Part shown: positions 34,205 through 41,308 of the stretch, in pieces
Position numbering within the stretch: the first letter of the stretch is position 1
Layout: every line of letters begins with the position of its first letter
Source of the DNA: JBDHAC01 sp039588215
GTDB taxonomy: Bacteria > Gemmatimonadota > Gemmatimonadetes > Palauibacterales > Palauibacteraceae
Direction: 5' to 3'
Assembly: GCA_039588215.1 (NCBI GenBank)
Contig: JBDHAD010000011.1
Coordinates: 1 to 64,000 of the forward strand
Length of the DNA: 64,000 nucleotides
Position numbers and translations under genes: made by a program
Notes under the pieces: generated by a model
Seen by the model: only the letters and a program-made list of their open reading frames with translations
Databases searched by the model: none
What the model was told of the DNA's origin: nothing

Positions 34205-35445
34205 GAGAGCTCGTCCCGGAGCACGGGAAGCGTCATGCACCGGGGCCCTCCACCACCTCGCACGAGCTCGGCGCCGCGAAAGGCTATGACGAACCGGTCT
34301 TCATTCCGGAGGGGGACGTCACCGGTCAGAAAGTCCACGGCATCGACCACCTTGAACCCTCCCTCCTGGGCCATCGCTTCGAGCGTATGCTCGTTCCGTC
34401 CGTACGCCAACAACTGACCCGGTCCGACCGCGAACATGTTGCACCCGCTGCCCCACTGCTCTCGTTCTTGCTGCGTGGGATTCTCACCTCCGCACGGAAT
34501 GGGGGACAGCAGCAGCTCCAGCTCCTCAAGCGCCGCGAACAAGTCCGGCATTTCCCGCACCGAGTCTTGCCCCTTGCTGAGGTGAACGACCGGTAATCGG
34601 GTCGGGCCGATGAAGTAGGGAGTCAACGCGCAACACAGGTCGACATCGATCATGGTGAAGATCATATCGAGATGGATGGAGGCCCGGTGCCGGGGCATTA
34701 GGACCACGAGTACGTCTCGGATGTCCGTCGCCTCGAACAGGGTCTCGGCTAGCGCATCGATCCCAGCGGCCGACGTCCGCTCCGACCGGCCTAACAGCAG
34801 GAGGTCTCTGCGAAGCACGTGAACGTCACCCCCCTCGATGCTCGTGTTCAGGTTCCGGTCGGCCGTCCCGTCGTATACGAGACCCGAGTTGGAGAGGAGT
34901 GGGTGCGATGCGAACAGGGAGTGCATGATCAGCTCTTCGGTCCACCGGACCTCGTGGGCCATGTCCGCCACCAACACGCGGTCGCCGATGACACAGGCCG
35001 CGTCGCGGGTGAAGAACAGGTTTGGCAAAGGCGGAAGGATGTAGCCGGTCTCGTGCACCAATTCCGCCAGCGACTCGGTCCGTTCACCTGACAGCTCGGA
35101 CTGCTTCCCCTCTATGAAGAGGCGAGCCAGATCGGCCGCACTCGCACCCTGCGCCCAGGCCCGAAAGCCCTCGTCCGCCAGGTGTAGCAGGTGCTCGCGG
35201 GCTGCCGGATTCTCCAGTACGTCACGGAGGAGATCGCCCACTTCGTGGACCTCGGCGAAGCGCTCGAGCAGTGCCCTGAACCGACGATGCTCGGTGCGCG
35301 ATTCCTCAAGGTCCAGGAGGTCGTCGAACAGATACGCGGATCGATTGCCGGGCGTAACAACGGTCAGCTCGGGTCCGGGCTCGTGACAGATGACGCTCCG
35401 AAGGCGCCCGATCTCGCTGGTCACTCGGATCGATCCCGAACCCAT
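34201..35445 (-). CDS. arcA: arginine deiminase
   Basis: Hydrolyses arginine to citrulline and ammonia. 414 residues, normal. Motifs: FTRDAACVIGDRVLVADMA, EGGDVHVLRRDLLLLGRSER, ASIHLDMIFTMIDVD with His and Asp, and the C-terminal nucleophile loop RGGGGPRCMTLPVLRDEL with catalytic Cys. No ornithine carbamoyltransferase or carbamate kinase gene lies nearby, so the usual arc operon is absent. It starts 25 bases after rex and very likely shares the Rex-controlled transcript. Confidence 0.95.
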   Translation of the reverse strand: MGSGSIRVTSEIGRLRSVICHEPGPELTVVTPGNRSAYLFDDLLDLEESRTEHRRFRALLERFAEVHEVGDLLRDVLENPAAREHLLHLADEGFRAWAQGASAADLARLFIEGKQSELSGERTESLAELVHETGYILPPLPNLFFTRDAACVIGDRVLVADMAHEVRWTEELIMHSLFASHPLLSNSGLVYDGTADRNLNTSIEGGDVHVLRRDLLLLGRSERTSAAGIDALAETLFEATDIRDVLVVLMPRHRASIHLDMIFTMIDVDLCCALTPYFIGPTRLPVVHLSKGQDSVREMPDLFAALEELELLLSPIPCGGENPTQQEREQWGSGCNMFAVGPGQLLAYGRNEHTLEAMAQEGGFKVVDAVDFLTGDVPLRNEDRFVIAFRGAELVRGGGGPRCMTLPVLRDELS

Positions 35446-35470
35446 CCCCCCTCCGTGATCTAGCGATCTG

Positions 35471-36127
35471 CTAGGACGTTGTGGAGCCCCGTTCCGTCCG
35501 CGCCGCGGTGGCGAGGAGGTAACTTAATCCCTCGAGTTCCAGTACCACATCCATGGTTCGAATGGGGACGTGATCGGTCTCCGTGAGCTCGACCGGCGCA
35601 AAGTTGAGGATCGCCCCGATGCCGGCGTCCGCCAAGCATTTCGCGACCTCCTGCGCCGACTCGGGCGGCGTCGCGATGATCCCGATCTCGACCCTTTCCC
35701 GGCGTACTACTCGCGGGAGCTCGGACAGCGGCCGAACGGGGATCCCGAACACCTGCATGCCGACCTTGTTGGGCTCCGTGTCAAAAGCCGCGACGACCTC
35801 GAAACCCCTGCGTACGAGGTCTCGGTAGCCGAGAAGAGCCGCGCCGATCTTCCCGACTCCCACGAGACACACGCGCCAGGATCTCTCGAGGCCGAGAATG
35901 TTCTCGAGCGTGTCTGCGAGCGCGTCGACGGCGTACCCTCGTCCACGCTTGCCGAATGAACCGAACAGGCTCAGGTCCTTACGGACCTGGGCCGACGTCG
36001 AACCGCTGCGCTCCGCGAGCTCCCGGCTCGAGACCAGCTCGACGCCCTGGCCGCGCAAATCTCGGAGAAGCCGAAGGTAAAGAGCAAGTCGCCGAACGGC
36101 GGAATCGGAGATACGTGGTCGCGTCAT
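35471..36127 (-). CDS. rex: redox-sensing transcriptional repressor Rex
   Basis: Senses the NADH/NAD+ ratio; NADH releases it from DNA. 218 residues. N-terminal winged helix (ERSGSTSAQVRKDLSLFGSF, then GKRGRGYAVDALADTLENIL), Rossmann domain VCLVGVGKIGAALLGY with AFDTEPNKVG, and a C-terminal dimer helix. The ATG at 36127 follows a perfect operator pair (36137-36154) ten bases upstream, indicating autoregulation. arcA is 25 bases downstream. Confidence 0.97.
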   Translation of the reverse strand: MTRPRISDSAVRRLALYLRLLRDLRGQGVELVSSRELAERSGSTSAQVRKDLSLFGSFGKRGRGYAVDALADTLENILGLERSWRVCLVGVGKIGAALLGYRDLVRRGFEVVAAFDTEPNKVGMQVFGIPVRPLSELPRVVRRERVEIGIIATPPESAQEVAKCLADAGIGAILNFAPVELTETDHVPIRTMDVVLELEGLSYLLATAARTERGSTTS

Positions 36128-36136
36128 CGGGGTAGC

Positions 36137-36154
36137 TTGTGAATCATTTCACAA
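36137..36154. promoter_or_regulatory. Rex operator (ROP) in the rex promoter
   Basis: TTGTGAATCATTTCACAA, an 18-base inverted repeat matching the known Rex consensus TTGTGAA-n4-TTCACAA in both arms. It lies between the -10 element (36158-36163) and the rex start, across the predicted transcript start, so Rex binding would block its own transcription and that of genes downstream. Confidence 0.93.
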
Positions 36155-36157
36155 GCG

Positions 36158-36186
36158 AACATAGCCCCCCCCCTCGGTCATCTCAA
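36158..36186 (-). promoter_or_regulatory. promoter of rex-arcA
   Basis: Minus strand -35 TTGAGA (36186-36181), 17-base spacer containing a run of nine Gs, -10 TATGTT (36163-36158). The -35 lies over the rsmA stop codon, so rex has its own start in addition to any read-through from rsmA. The Rex operator sits immediately downstream. Confidence 0.75.
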
Positions 36187-37055
36187 CAAAGCCCGCGCGC
36201 GTCCGACGCGCCCGTGGGGAACAGGATCTCGGCCAGGCGGACGAACGTCTCGGGACTTAGCTGTTCCGGCCGGCTTTGCGGGTCGAGTCCGAGGCTCTCG
36301 CACAACTCCGCCACCCGTCTTGGGTCCAGCTGTAGGTCCGAGCTCGTGCGGAGGATCTTCTGCAGCTGTTTGCGACGCCGACCGAAGAGCGCCCTGGTGA
36401 GGGCCCGAAGCGATTCGGTGTCGACGCTCTCACATTTACGTGGATCCGGCTCGATCCGAACGACCGCCGAGTCAACGTCGGGCACCGGACGGAAGGCGCT
36501 ACGTGGGACCCGGAACGCGATCCGGGCGGCTGCGACGGCCTGGACCCCGACTGAGAGCGCCCCATACGTGCGGGTGCCGGTCCGTGCTACGACCCGTTCC
36601 GCGACCTCCCTCTGGATCGTCACGACGATGCGAGCCGGGGACGGACGTATCGCCAGGAAGGCGAACAGCAGGGGTGAGGTGATCGCGTAGGGAACGTTGG
36701 ACAGCACGCGGAGGGGTCGCTTCGGGTCTACGAGATCGTCGAGCGAGATCTCGAGCGCATCGCCCGAATGCACTCGCATTCCTGCTTCGTCCTTCCACTT
36801 CTCTGCCAGGTCCATGGCCAGCGCATCGTCCTTCTCGACCACCACGATTCGCCGCACGCGCCCGATCAGGTGCTGGGTGAGCTCACCATGCCCGGGACCG
36901 ATTTCGAGGACGGTGTCCCCCGGGGCCGCCTCGAGCTCGGACACCGTCTTTCTCTGCAGGTTGGGATCGAGGAGGAAGTTCTGTGACAGAGACCGCTTCG
37001 CGAACCCCGTGCGCCGCTGGCCTCCCCCGGGGCGTTGCTTCGGCCCGGGACTCAC
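36183..37055 (-). CDS. rsmA: 16S rRNA (adenine1518/1519-N6)-dimethyltransferase
   Basis: Dimethylates two adjacent adenines near the 3' end of 16S rRNA. 290 residues. SLSQNFLLDPNLQRKTV start, SAM motif LEIGPGHGELTQHLIG, VVEKDDALA, catalytic LSNVPYAITSPLL (NxPY), RPVPDVDSAVVRIEP. The GTG start overlaps the upstream phosphatase gene's stop as GTGA. Confidence 0.96.
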   Translation of the reverse strand: MSPGPKQRPGGGQRRTGFAKRSLSQNFLLDPNLQRKTVSELEAAPGDTVLEIGPGHGELTQHLIGRVRRIVVVEKDDALAMDLAEKWKDEAGMRVHSGDALEISLDDLVDPKRPLRVLSNVPYAITSPLLFAFLAIRPSPARIVVTIQREVAERVVARTGTRTYGALSVGVQAVAAARIAFRVPRSAFRPVPDVDSAVVRIEPDPRKCESVDTESLRALTRALFGRRRKQLQKILRTSSDLQLDPRRVAELCESLGLDPQSRPEQLSPETFVRLAEILFPTGASDARGLC

Positions 37056-38890
37056 ATTCGCACCGCGACCGCCGTACGGTCATCCGCGGGCGTCGGCTCG
37101 CCGTCTCCAAACAACGCATCGACCAGCTCCGCGGGACCCGTTCGCCCCTCCCCCACGAGCGGGGCCAGTCTCTCCCGGGGTCCGACCGTGGGGTCGTCGA
37201 GTCCCTCGGCCAAGCCGTCGGTGAACAGGAGCAGGGTGTCCGCCCCGACCACCCAATCCAGCTCGGTCTCGCGATACCGGTCGGGGGCGGTCATACCGAT
37301 CGGAGGATCCAGTGCGTCCAGCCGGGTCAAGCCTTCCGAGCCGGCGCGGAAGGCGAAGCCGTGTCCGGCGTTTGCGTAACGCAACCGACCGCCCCGTCGA
37401 TCGAGCACCCCATAAAACAAGGTCATGTACATCTCGGTCGACTCGAGTGCGGCCAGGAGCTGCCGCTGCATCTGGATGAGCACTTCACCGGGCTCCTCGT
37501 GCCGGCCGGCTACGACGACGGCCGCACTCAGAGTGAGAGCCATGATCAGGGCCGCCGAAGGGCCGTGCGAGCTGACATCCCCCAGCATCACCCCCAGCCG
37601 GTCCGGTCCGACCCGGATCAGATAGTAGAAGTCGCCGCCAAGAGAGAGAGCCGGCTCGCACCGTGCGGCGATCTCGGCCAGGTCTGCGAACCCCGACGCT
37701 TCTGGTAGGAGGCGCAATTGGAGGTCGCGCGCGACCTCCAGCTCGGCGAGCACGCGCTGGCGGCTCAGCCGTCTCTCGTCCATTTGCTCGCGCGAAGCGT
37801 CCGCCGCCAGCACCTCGTTCACCCAGGAGAGCAGGAATTCGGCTGCCTCACCCGGGTCAGACGTGTTGAGCGTGTCGCCCGCAGGGTCGCGAGCGACGTA
37901 GTGAAGCTCGAGGGACTCGGACTTGGAGATGGCGTGTACGCGAGATACGCCGTGCCCGGAGAGAGCGGAATCTCCTTCCACCGAGGCCGAGGCATACAGC
38001 TCCTCCGTCTCGTCCTCCTCTCGATGGGTGAGGCGGAATTCGAGACCGGTCATCCGTTCGTACGCGCCCAGTAAAGGCCCGAGCCTGCGGGCCAGACCGG
38101 CTCTCGCCCGCAGGACGAGGGTGACCTGGTTCCCCATCTCGTTGAAGCTGATCTCGTCCATCAAGCTCCGGAGTAGAAACAGGCCGCGCCCTCTGCGTCG
38201 CAGGACGCCCGTGAGTCCGGTCGGATCTGGAATGGAGTTCGGGTCGAAGCCGGGGCCTTCATCGGCCACCCGAACCCTCACAAACTCGGGGCGCGCTTCG
38301 GCCTCGATGGTGACGAAGCGGGTCGGATCTTCTCCATTCCCATACAGGATCGCGTTGGCGACCGCCTCTCCCATGGCCACGCGAAGACGAAAGGCAGCGT
38401 CTGCGTCCAATCCGCCAAGATGCCGACAGGCTTCGACGACTCGCTCGACGGCCGGCCGCTGGTACGCGACGCGAGAGGGACAGATCAGCCGGATCGTGCC
38501 GTCCGCCCGCACGTCCAGATTGAGGCTCGGCTGTTCCGCGTCCGCCATGTGTCGGCGCCATACCAGTCCGAGCTCGGATTGGTTGATGGGGAAGAACAGA
38601 TAGTCGAACCACTCCCCGCTCAGGGCCTTCCCGAGGCGGTCTACCCAGGCGCTCTCCACCAGAGCGACAGCTCGCGTAGCCGTACCCAAGCAGGCCCGCA
38701 GGCGGTCGGCCGAGATGGTCGGATCGGCGATGTCGATGATCGTCAGACACGCAGGGTGACCCGGGGGGGGATCAGCCGCGTGTATCACTTCGGGAGTCGG
38801 GTCGAGGCTCTCGGCGGCCGCGCGAACTCCTGCGATCAGATCGGGCCGCCTGGAGCAGATGAGGATCCGGGGCGCTCGTGTTTCTTTCAT
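37052..38890 (-). CDS. fused anti-sigma kinase-like HATPase and SpoIIE/PP2C phosphatase with degenerate receiver-like N terminus
   Basis: 612 residues, three parts. Residues 1-115 resemble a response-regulator fold (LTIIDIADPTIS with Asp53) but the conserved Lys before Pro is replaced (LFFPINQSEL), so it is likely degenerate. Residues about 135-265 are an RsbW-like HATPase: N box MGEAVANAILYGN, G1 VADEGPGFD, G2 RGRGLFLLRSL. Residues about 385-612 are a PP2C domain: GGDFYYL, LGDVSSHGPSAALIMAL, NAGHGFAFR, DTLLLFTDGLAEG, PADDRTAVAV. The protein therefore joins an anti-sigma kinase and its opposing phosphatase. The STAS antagonist is the gene just upstream (51-base gap). No sigma factor is nearby. 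Confidence 0.9.
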   Translation of the reverse strand: MKETRAPRILICSRRPDLIAGVRAAAESLDPTPEVIHAADPPPGHPACLTIIDIADPTISADRLRACLGTATRAVALVESAWVDRLGKALSGEWFDYLFFPINQSELGLVWRRHMADAEQPSLNLDVRADGTIRLICPSRVAYQRPAVERVVEACRHLGGLDADAAFRLRVAMGEAVANAILYGNGEDPTRFVTIEAEARPEFVRVRVADEGPGFDPNSIPDPTGLTGVLRRRGRGLFLLRSLMDEISFNEMGNQVTLVLRARAGLARRLGPLLGAYERMTGLEFRLTHREEDETEELYASASVEGDSALSGHGVSRVHAISKSESLELHYVARDPAGDTLNTSDPGEAAEFLLSWVNEVLAADASREQMDERRLSRQRVLAELEVARDLQLRLLPEASGFADLAEIAARCEPALSLGGDFYYLIRVGPDRLGVMLGDVSSHGPSAALIMALTLSAAVVVAGRHEEPGEVLIQMQRQLLAALESTEMYMTLFYGVLDRRGGRLRYANAGHGFAFRAGSEGLTRLDALDPPIGMTAPDRYRETELDWVVGADTLLLFTDGLAEGLDDPTVGPRERLAPLVGEGRTGPAELVDALFGDGEPTPADDRTAVAVRM

Positions 38891-38940
38891 ACGCCCCTGT
38901 CTAGCAGCTCATTGGAGTCCTTCAGCGACTTGCCAGCTGT

Positions 38941-39273
38941 TTACAGCTCTCGTAATGCAGCCGCACGGTTCTCCGTGATTTGAAAAAGCGTATCGAGCTT
39001 TGTTAGCTCGAATAGCGTTGTGAGGTCCTCATTCAGGCCCGCCAAACGCAATCGACCGCTTTGCTCGCGGATACGCTTGGAGAGGCTGACGAGGACGCCG
39101 AGACCCGATGAGTCGATGTACCCGGTCTTGGCGAAGTCGATGACGAAGCTGCGGTCGCCATCTTCGAGCCGCCCGAGCACACGCTCTTTCAGCTCACTTC
39201 GGTTGGTGACCGTCAGCTCGCCGTCGACATCGACGACCGTGACCCCGTTAAGCCGTTCGATCGCGAAGTTCAT
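38941..39273 (-). CDS. STAS-domain anti-sigma factor antagonist
   Basis: 110 residues, a single STAS domain (RsbV/SpoIIAA type). The phosphorylatable serine is in FAKTGYIDSSGLGVLVSLSK; the edge strands GVTVVDVDGELTV and LRLAGLNEDLTTLFELTKLD are typical. In partner switching it frees a sigma factor by capturing the anti-sigma kinase. The ATG overlaps the pta stop as ATGA. Its likely partner is encoded directly downstream. Confidence 0.95.
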   Translation of the reverse strand: MNFAIERLNGVTVVDVDGELTVTNRSELKERVLGRLEDGDRSFVIDFAKTGYIDSSGLGVLVSLSKRIREQSGRLRLAGLNEDLTTLFELTKLDTLFQITENRAAALREL

Positions 39274-40190
39274 TCTCCATCATCTCCATCGGCCATTAGT
39301 GCTGTAATGCACGCTACCTCCACGATATCCGCCACGCTCGCGCCGCGGGAGAGGTCGTTCAGCGGTCGGCGGAACCCTTGTAGGATCGGGCCCAGCGCCC
39401 GCGCTCCGGCCAGCCGCTCCACCAGCTTGTACGCGATATTGGCGGCGTCGAGATTCGGGAAGATGAGTACGTTGGCGCGGCCGGCGAGCTGGGTATCGCG
39501 GGCCTTGCGGCGCGCGACATCAGGTTCCAGCGCCGCATCGCCCTGCAACTCGCCATCCGCGAGCACCGCCGGGCACCGCTCTCGAAACCGCTCCACGGCC
39601 GCTTGCACACGCTCGACTTCCGGGCCCACAGCAGACCCGGCCGTCGAGAAGGAGAGAAACGCTGCTCTCGGCTGGTCTCCGACGATCGCCCGGCGCGCCC
39701 GGCAGGCGGTATCCGCGCTCTCTGCCAGCTGCTCCGGTGAAGGACTCGGCACGACGGCCGGATCGGTGAACGTGAGCACCTCTTCCCCGCCTCCGGTCCG
39801 CTTGCACAGGACCATGTAGAAGGAGCTCGAGATCGTCTCGATCCCCGGTGCCTTCCCGACGAACTCGAGCCCGGCTCGGATCACATCCGCCGTCGTCCGT
39901 TCCGCTCCGGCGACGACACCATCCAGGTCGCCTGCGGCGAGGAGCGAGGCGGCGTGCGCCAGCGTGTCCTCTCCGATCTCCCCGTTGCGGGACTCGATGC
40001 GCTCCACGGCGAGATCCCCGAGCGCGACCGCGAGCTCGTCTGTGTGCCCCAGGGCAACGGGGTGCACCAGACTCTCGCGCAGGAGCTCGTGCAAAGCCGC
40101 GGCGGTCCTCGGTTCCGTCGCCTCCGGGAATCCGATTCTCGCTCCCCTGCGCCGAGCCCGGGAGCGAAGGTCTTGCAGGAAACCGCTCAC
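39270..40190 (-). CDS. pta: phosphate acetyltransferase (Pta/PduL-independent PTA_PTB family)
   Basis: Interconverts acetyl-CoA and acetyl phosphate. 306 residues, the short single-domain form. Signatures: DGVVAGAERTTADVIRAGLE, ISSSFYMVL, LSFSTAGSAVGPEVERVQ, DGELQGDAALEPDVA and IFPNLDAANIAYKLVERLAG leading to GPILQGFRRPLNDLSRGAS. GTG start. No ackA gene is visible here. Coupling to a STAS protein is unusual but the sequence gives no functional reason. Confidence 0.92.
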   Translation of the reverse strand: MSGFLQDLRSRARRRGARIGFPEATEPRTAAALHELLRESLVHPVALGHTDELAVALGDLAVERIESRNGEIGEDTLAHAASLLAAGDLDGVVAGAERTTADVIRAGLEFVGKAPGIETISSSFYMVLCKRTGGGEEVLTFTDPAVVPSPSPEQLAESADTACRARRAIVGDQPRAAFLSFSTAGSAVGPEVERVQAAVERFRERCPAVLADGELQGDAALEPDVARRKARDTQLAGRANVLIFPNLDAANIAYKLVERLAGARALGPILQGFRRPLNDLSRGASVADIVEVACITALMADGDDGE

Positions 40191-40242
40191 GCCGCAGTCC
40201 GATAACAGGACGCGGTCGCGACCGGCTCATCGACGCGCTGCA

Positions 40243-40746
40243 TCAACCCGTCCCGCCGGACCCGAACTTCGACTCCATGCCCCGCAAGACCTCCGGGTGA
40301 ACGAAACGGCTTACGTCGCCACCCAACCGTCCGACCTCACGCACGAGGGACGCGCTAAGGAACGTGTGTCGTGTGTCCGGAGCCATGAAGATCACCTCGA
40401 CCTCCGGCCACAGAGCGCGATTCATGAGCGCCATTTGAAACTCGTATTCGAAGTCGCTGACGGCTCGAAGCCCGCGCACGATCAGCCGCGCTCCTCGCGT
40501 CCGGGCAAAATCGACCAGCAACCCTGGGAAGGCGACGACCTCCAGGCGGGGCTCATCGCCATACACGGTCCTGATCAGGTCCACGCGTTCGGGGATCGAG
40601 AACAAACTGGACTTTGCCTGCGTAGCCGTCTTGGCGATGGCCACGATCAGATGATCCACGAGTTGCAGGCTCCGGCGAATGATATCGTCGTGTCCCAGCG
40701 TGAGCGGGTCGAACGAACCAGGATACACGGCGGTGGTTTCGGTCAT
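40243..40746 (-). CDS. coaD: pantetheine-phosphate adenylyltransferase
   Basis: Penultimate step of coenzyme A synthesis. 167 residues. AVYPGSFDPLTLGHDDIIRR (nucleotidyltransferase TxGH-like), ARLIVRGLRAVSDFEYEFQM and C-terminal TRHTFLSASLVREVGRLGG. Follows rsmD after four bases, the common rsmD-coaD pair. Confidence 0.97.
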   Translation of the reverse strand: MTETTAVYPGSFDPLTLGHDDIIRRSLQLVDHLIVAIAKTATQAKSSLFSIPERVDLIRTVYGDEPRLEVVAFPGLLVDFARTRGARLIVRGLRAVSDFEYEFQMALMNRALWPEVEVIFMAPDTRHTFLSASLVREVGRLGGDVSRFVHPEVLRGMESKFGSGGTG

Positions 40747-40750
40747 CGTC

Positions 40751-41308
40751 TCACGGCTCCATGGGTGGGTCGGACGGGTCGCTCTCGAGGAAGGTCAGCT
40801 GGGTGTCGCCATACGTACGAGTCCACACGACATGCCCGCCGAGATTCGCCAAGCTACTAGGGTGCTCCAAGCAAAACAGCCGCGCGAACGGCTCTGTCTC
40901 GAATCGCGCGACGAGGCGCCAGGCCGCGTCGGAGGCGTACGGGGGGTCGGCAAGCGCTATGTCGAACCCGTCCCTTCGTTGCCCTCGTTTCACGAGATAG
41001 CCGAAGACGTCTCGCACGACCAGCGTAGCTCGATCCGTAACACCCAAGGTCCGGATGTTCTCCCGAATCGCCGCCGCTGCACGGCCGTTTGATTCCACAA
41101 AATGGGCGTGTGCTGCGCCACGCGACAGCGCCTCGAAGCCGAGGGCACCGGAGCCTGCGAACAGGTCTACGATACGTGCACCCGCCAGCGAGTCGCTCAG
41201 CGCGCTGAACCACGCCTCTCGGATCCGACTGGCGGTAGGGCGCGTTCCGCGCCCCCCCGGCGCTCGGATTTGACGTCCCCCGAACTTACCCGCGATAATC
41301 CGCGGCAT
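40751..41308 (-). CDS. rsmD: 16S rRNA (guanine966-N2)-methyltransferase
   Basis: Methylates G966 of 16S rRNA. 185 residues. MPRIIAGKFGGRQIRAPGG and RPTASRIREAWFSALSD at the start are diagnostic; SAM site VDLFAGSGALGFEALSRGA and catalytic ALADPPYAS follow. The ATG shares one base with the recJ stop (TGATG). Confidence 0.96.
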   Translation of the reverse strand: MPRIIAGKFGGRQIRAPGGRGTRPTASRIREAWFSALSDSLAGARIVDLFAGSGALGFEALSRGAAHAHFVESNGRAAAAIRENIRTLGVTDRATLVVRDVFGYLVKRGQRRDGFDIALADPPYASDAAWRLVARFETEPFARLFCLEHPSSLANLGGHVVWTRTYGDTQLTFLESDPSDPPMEP

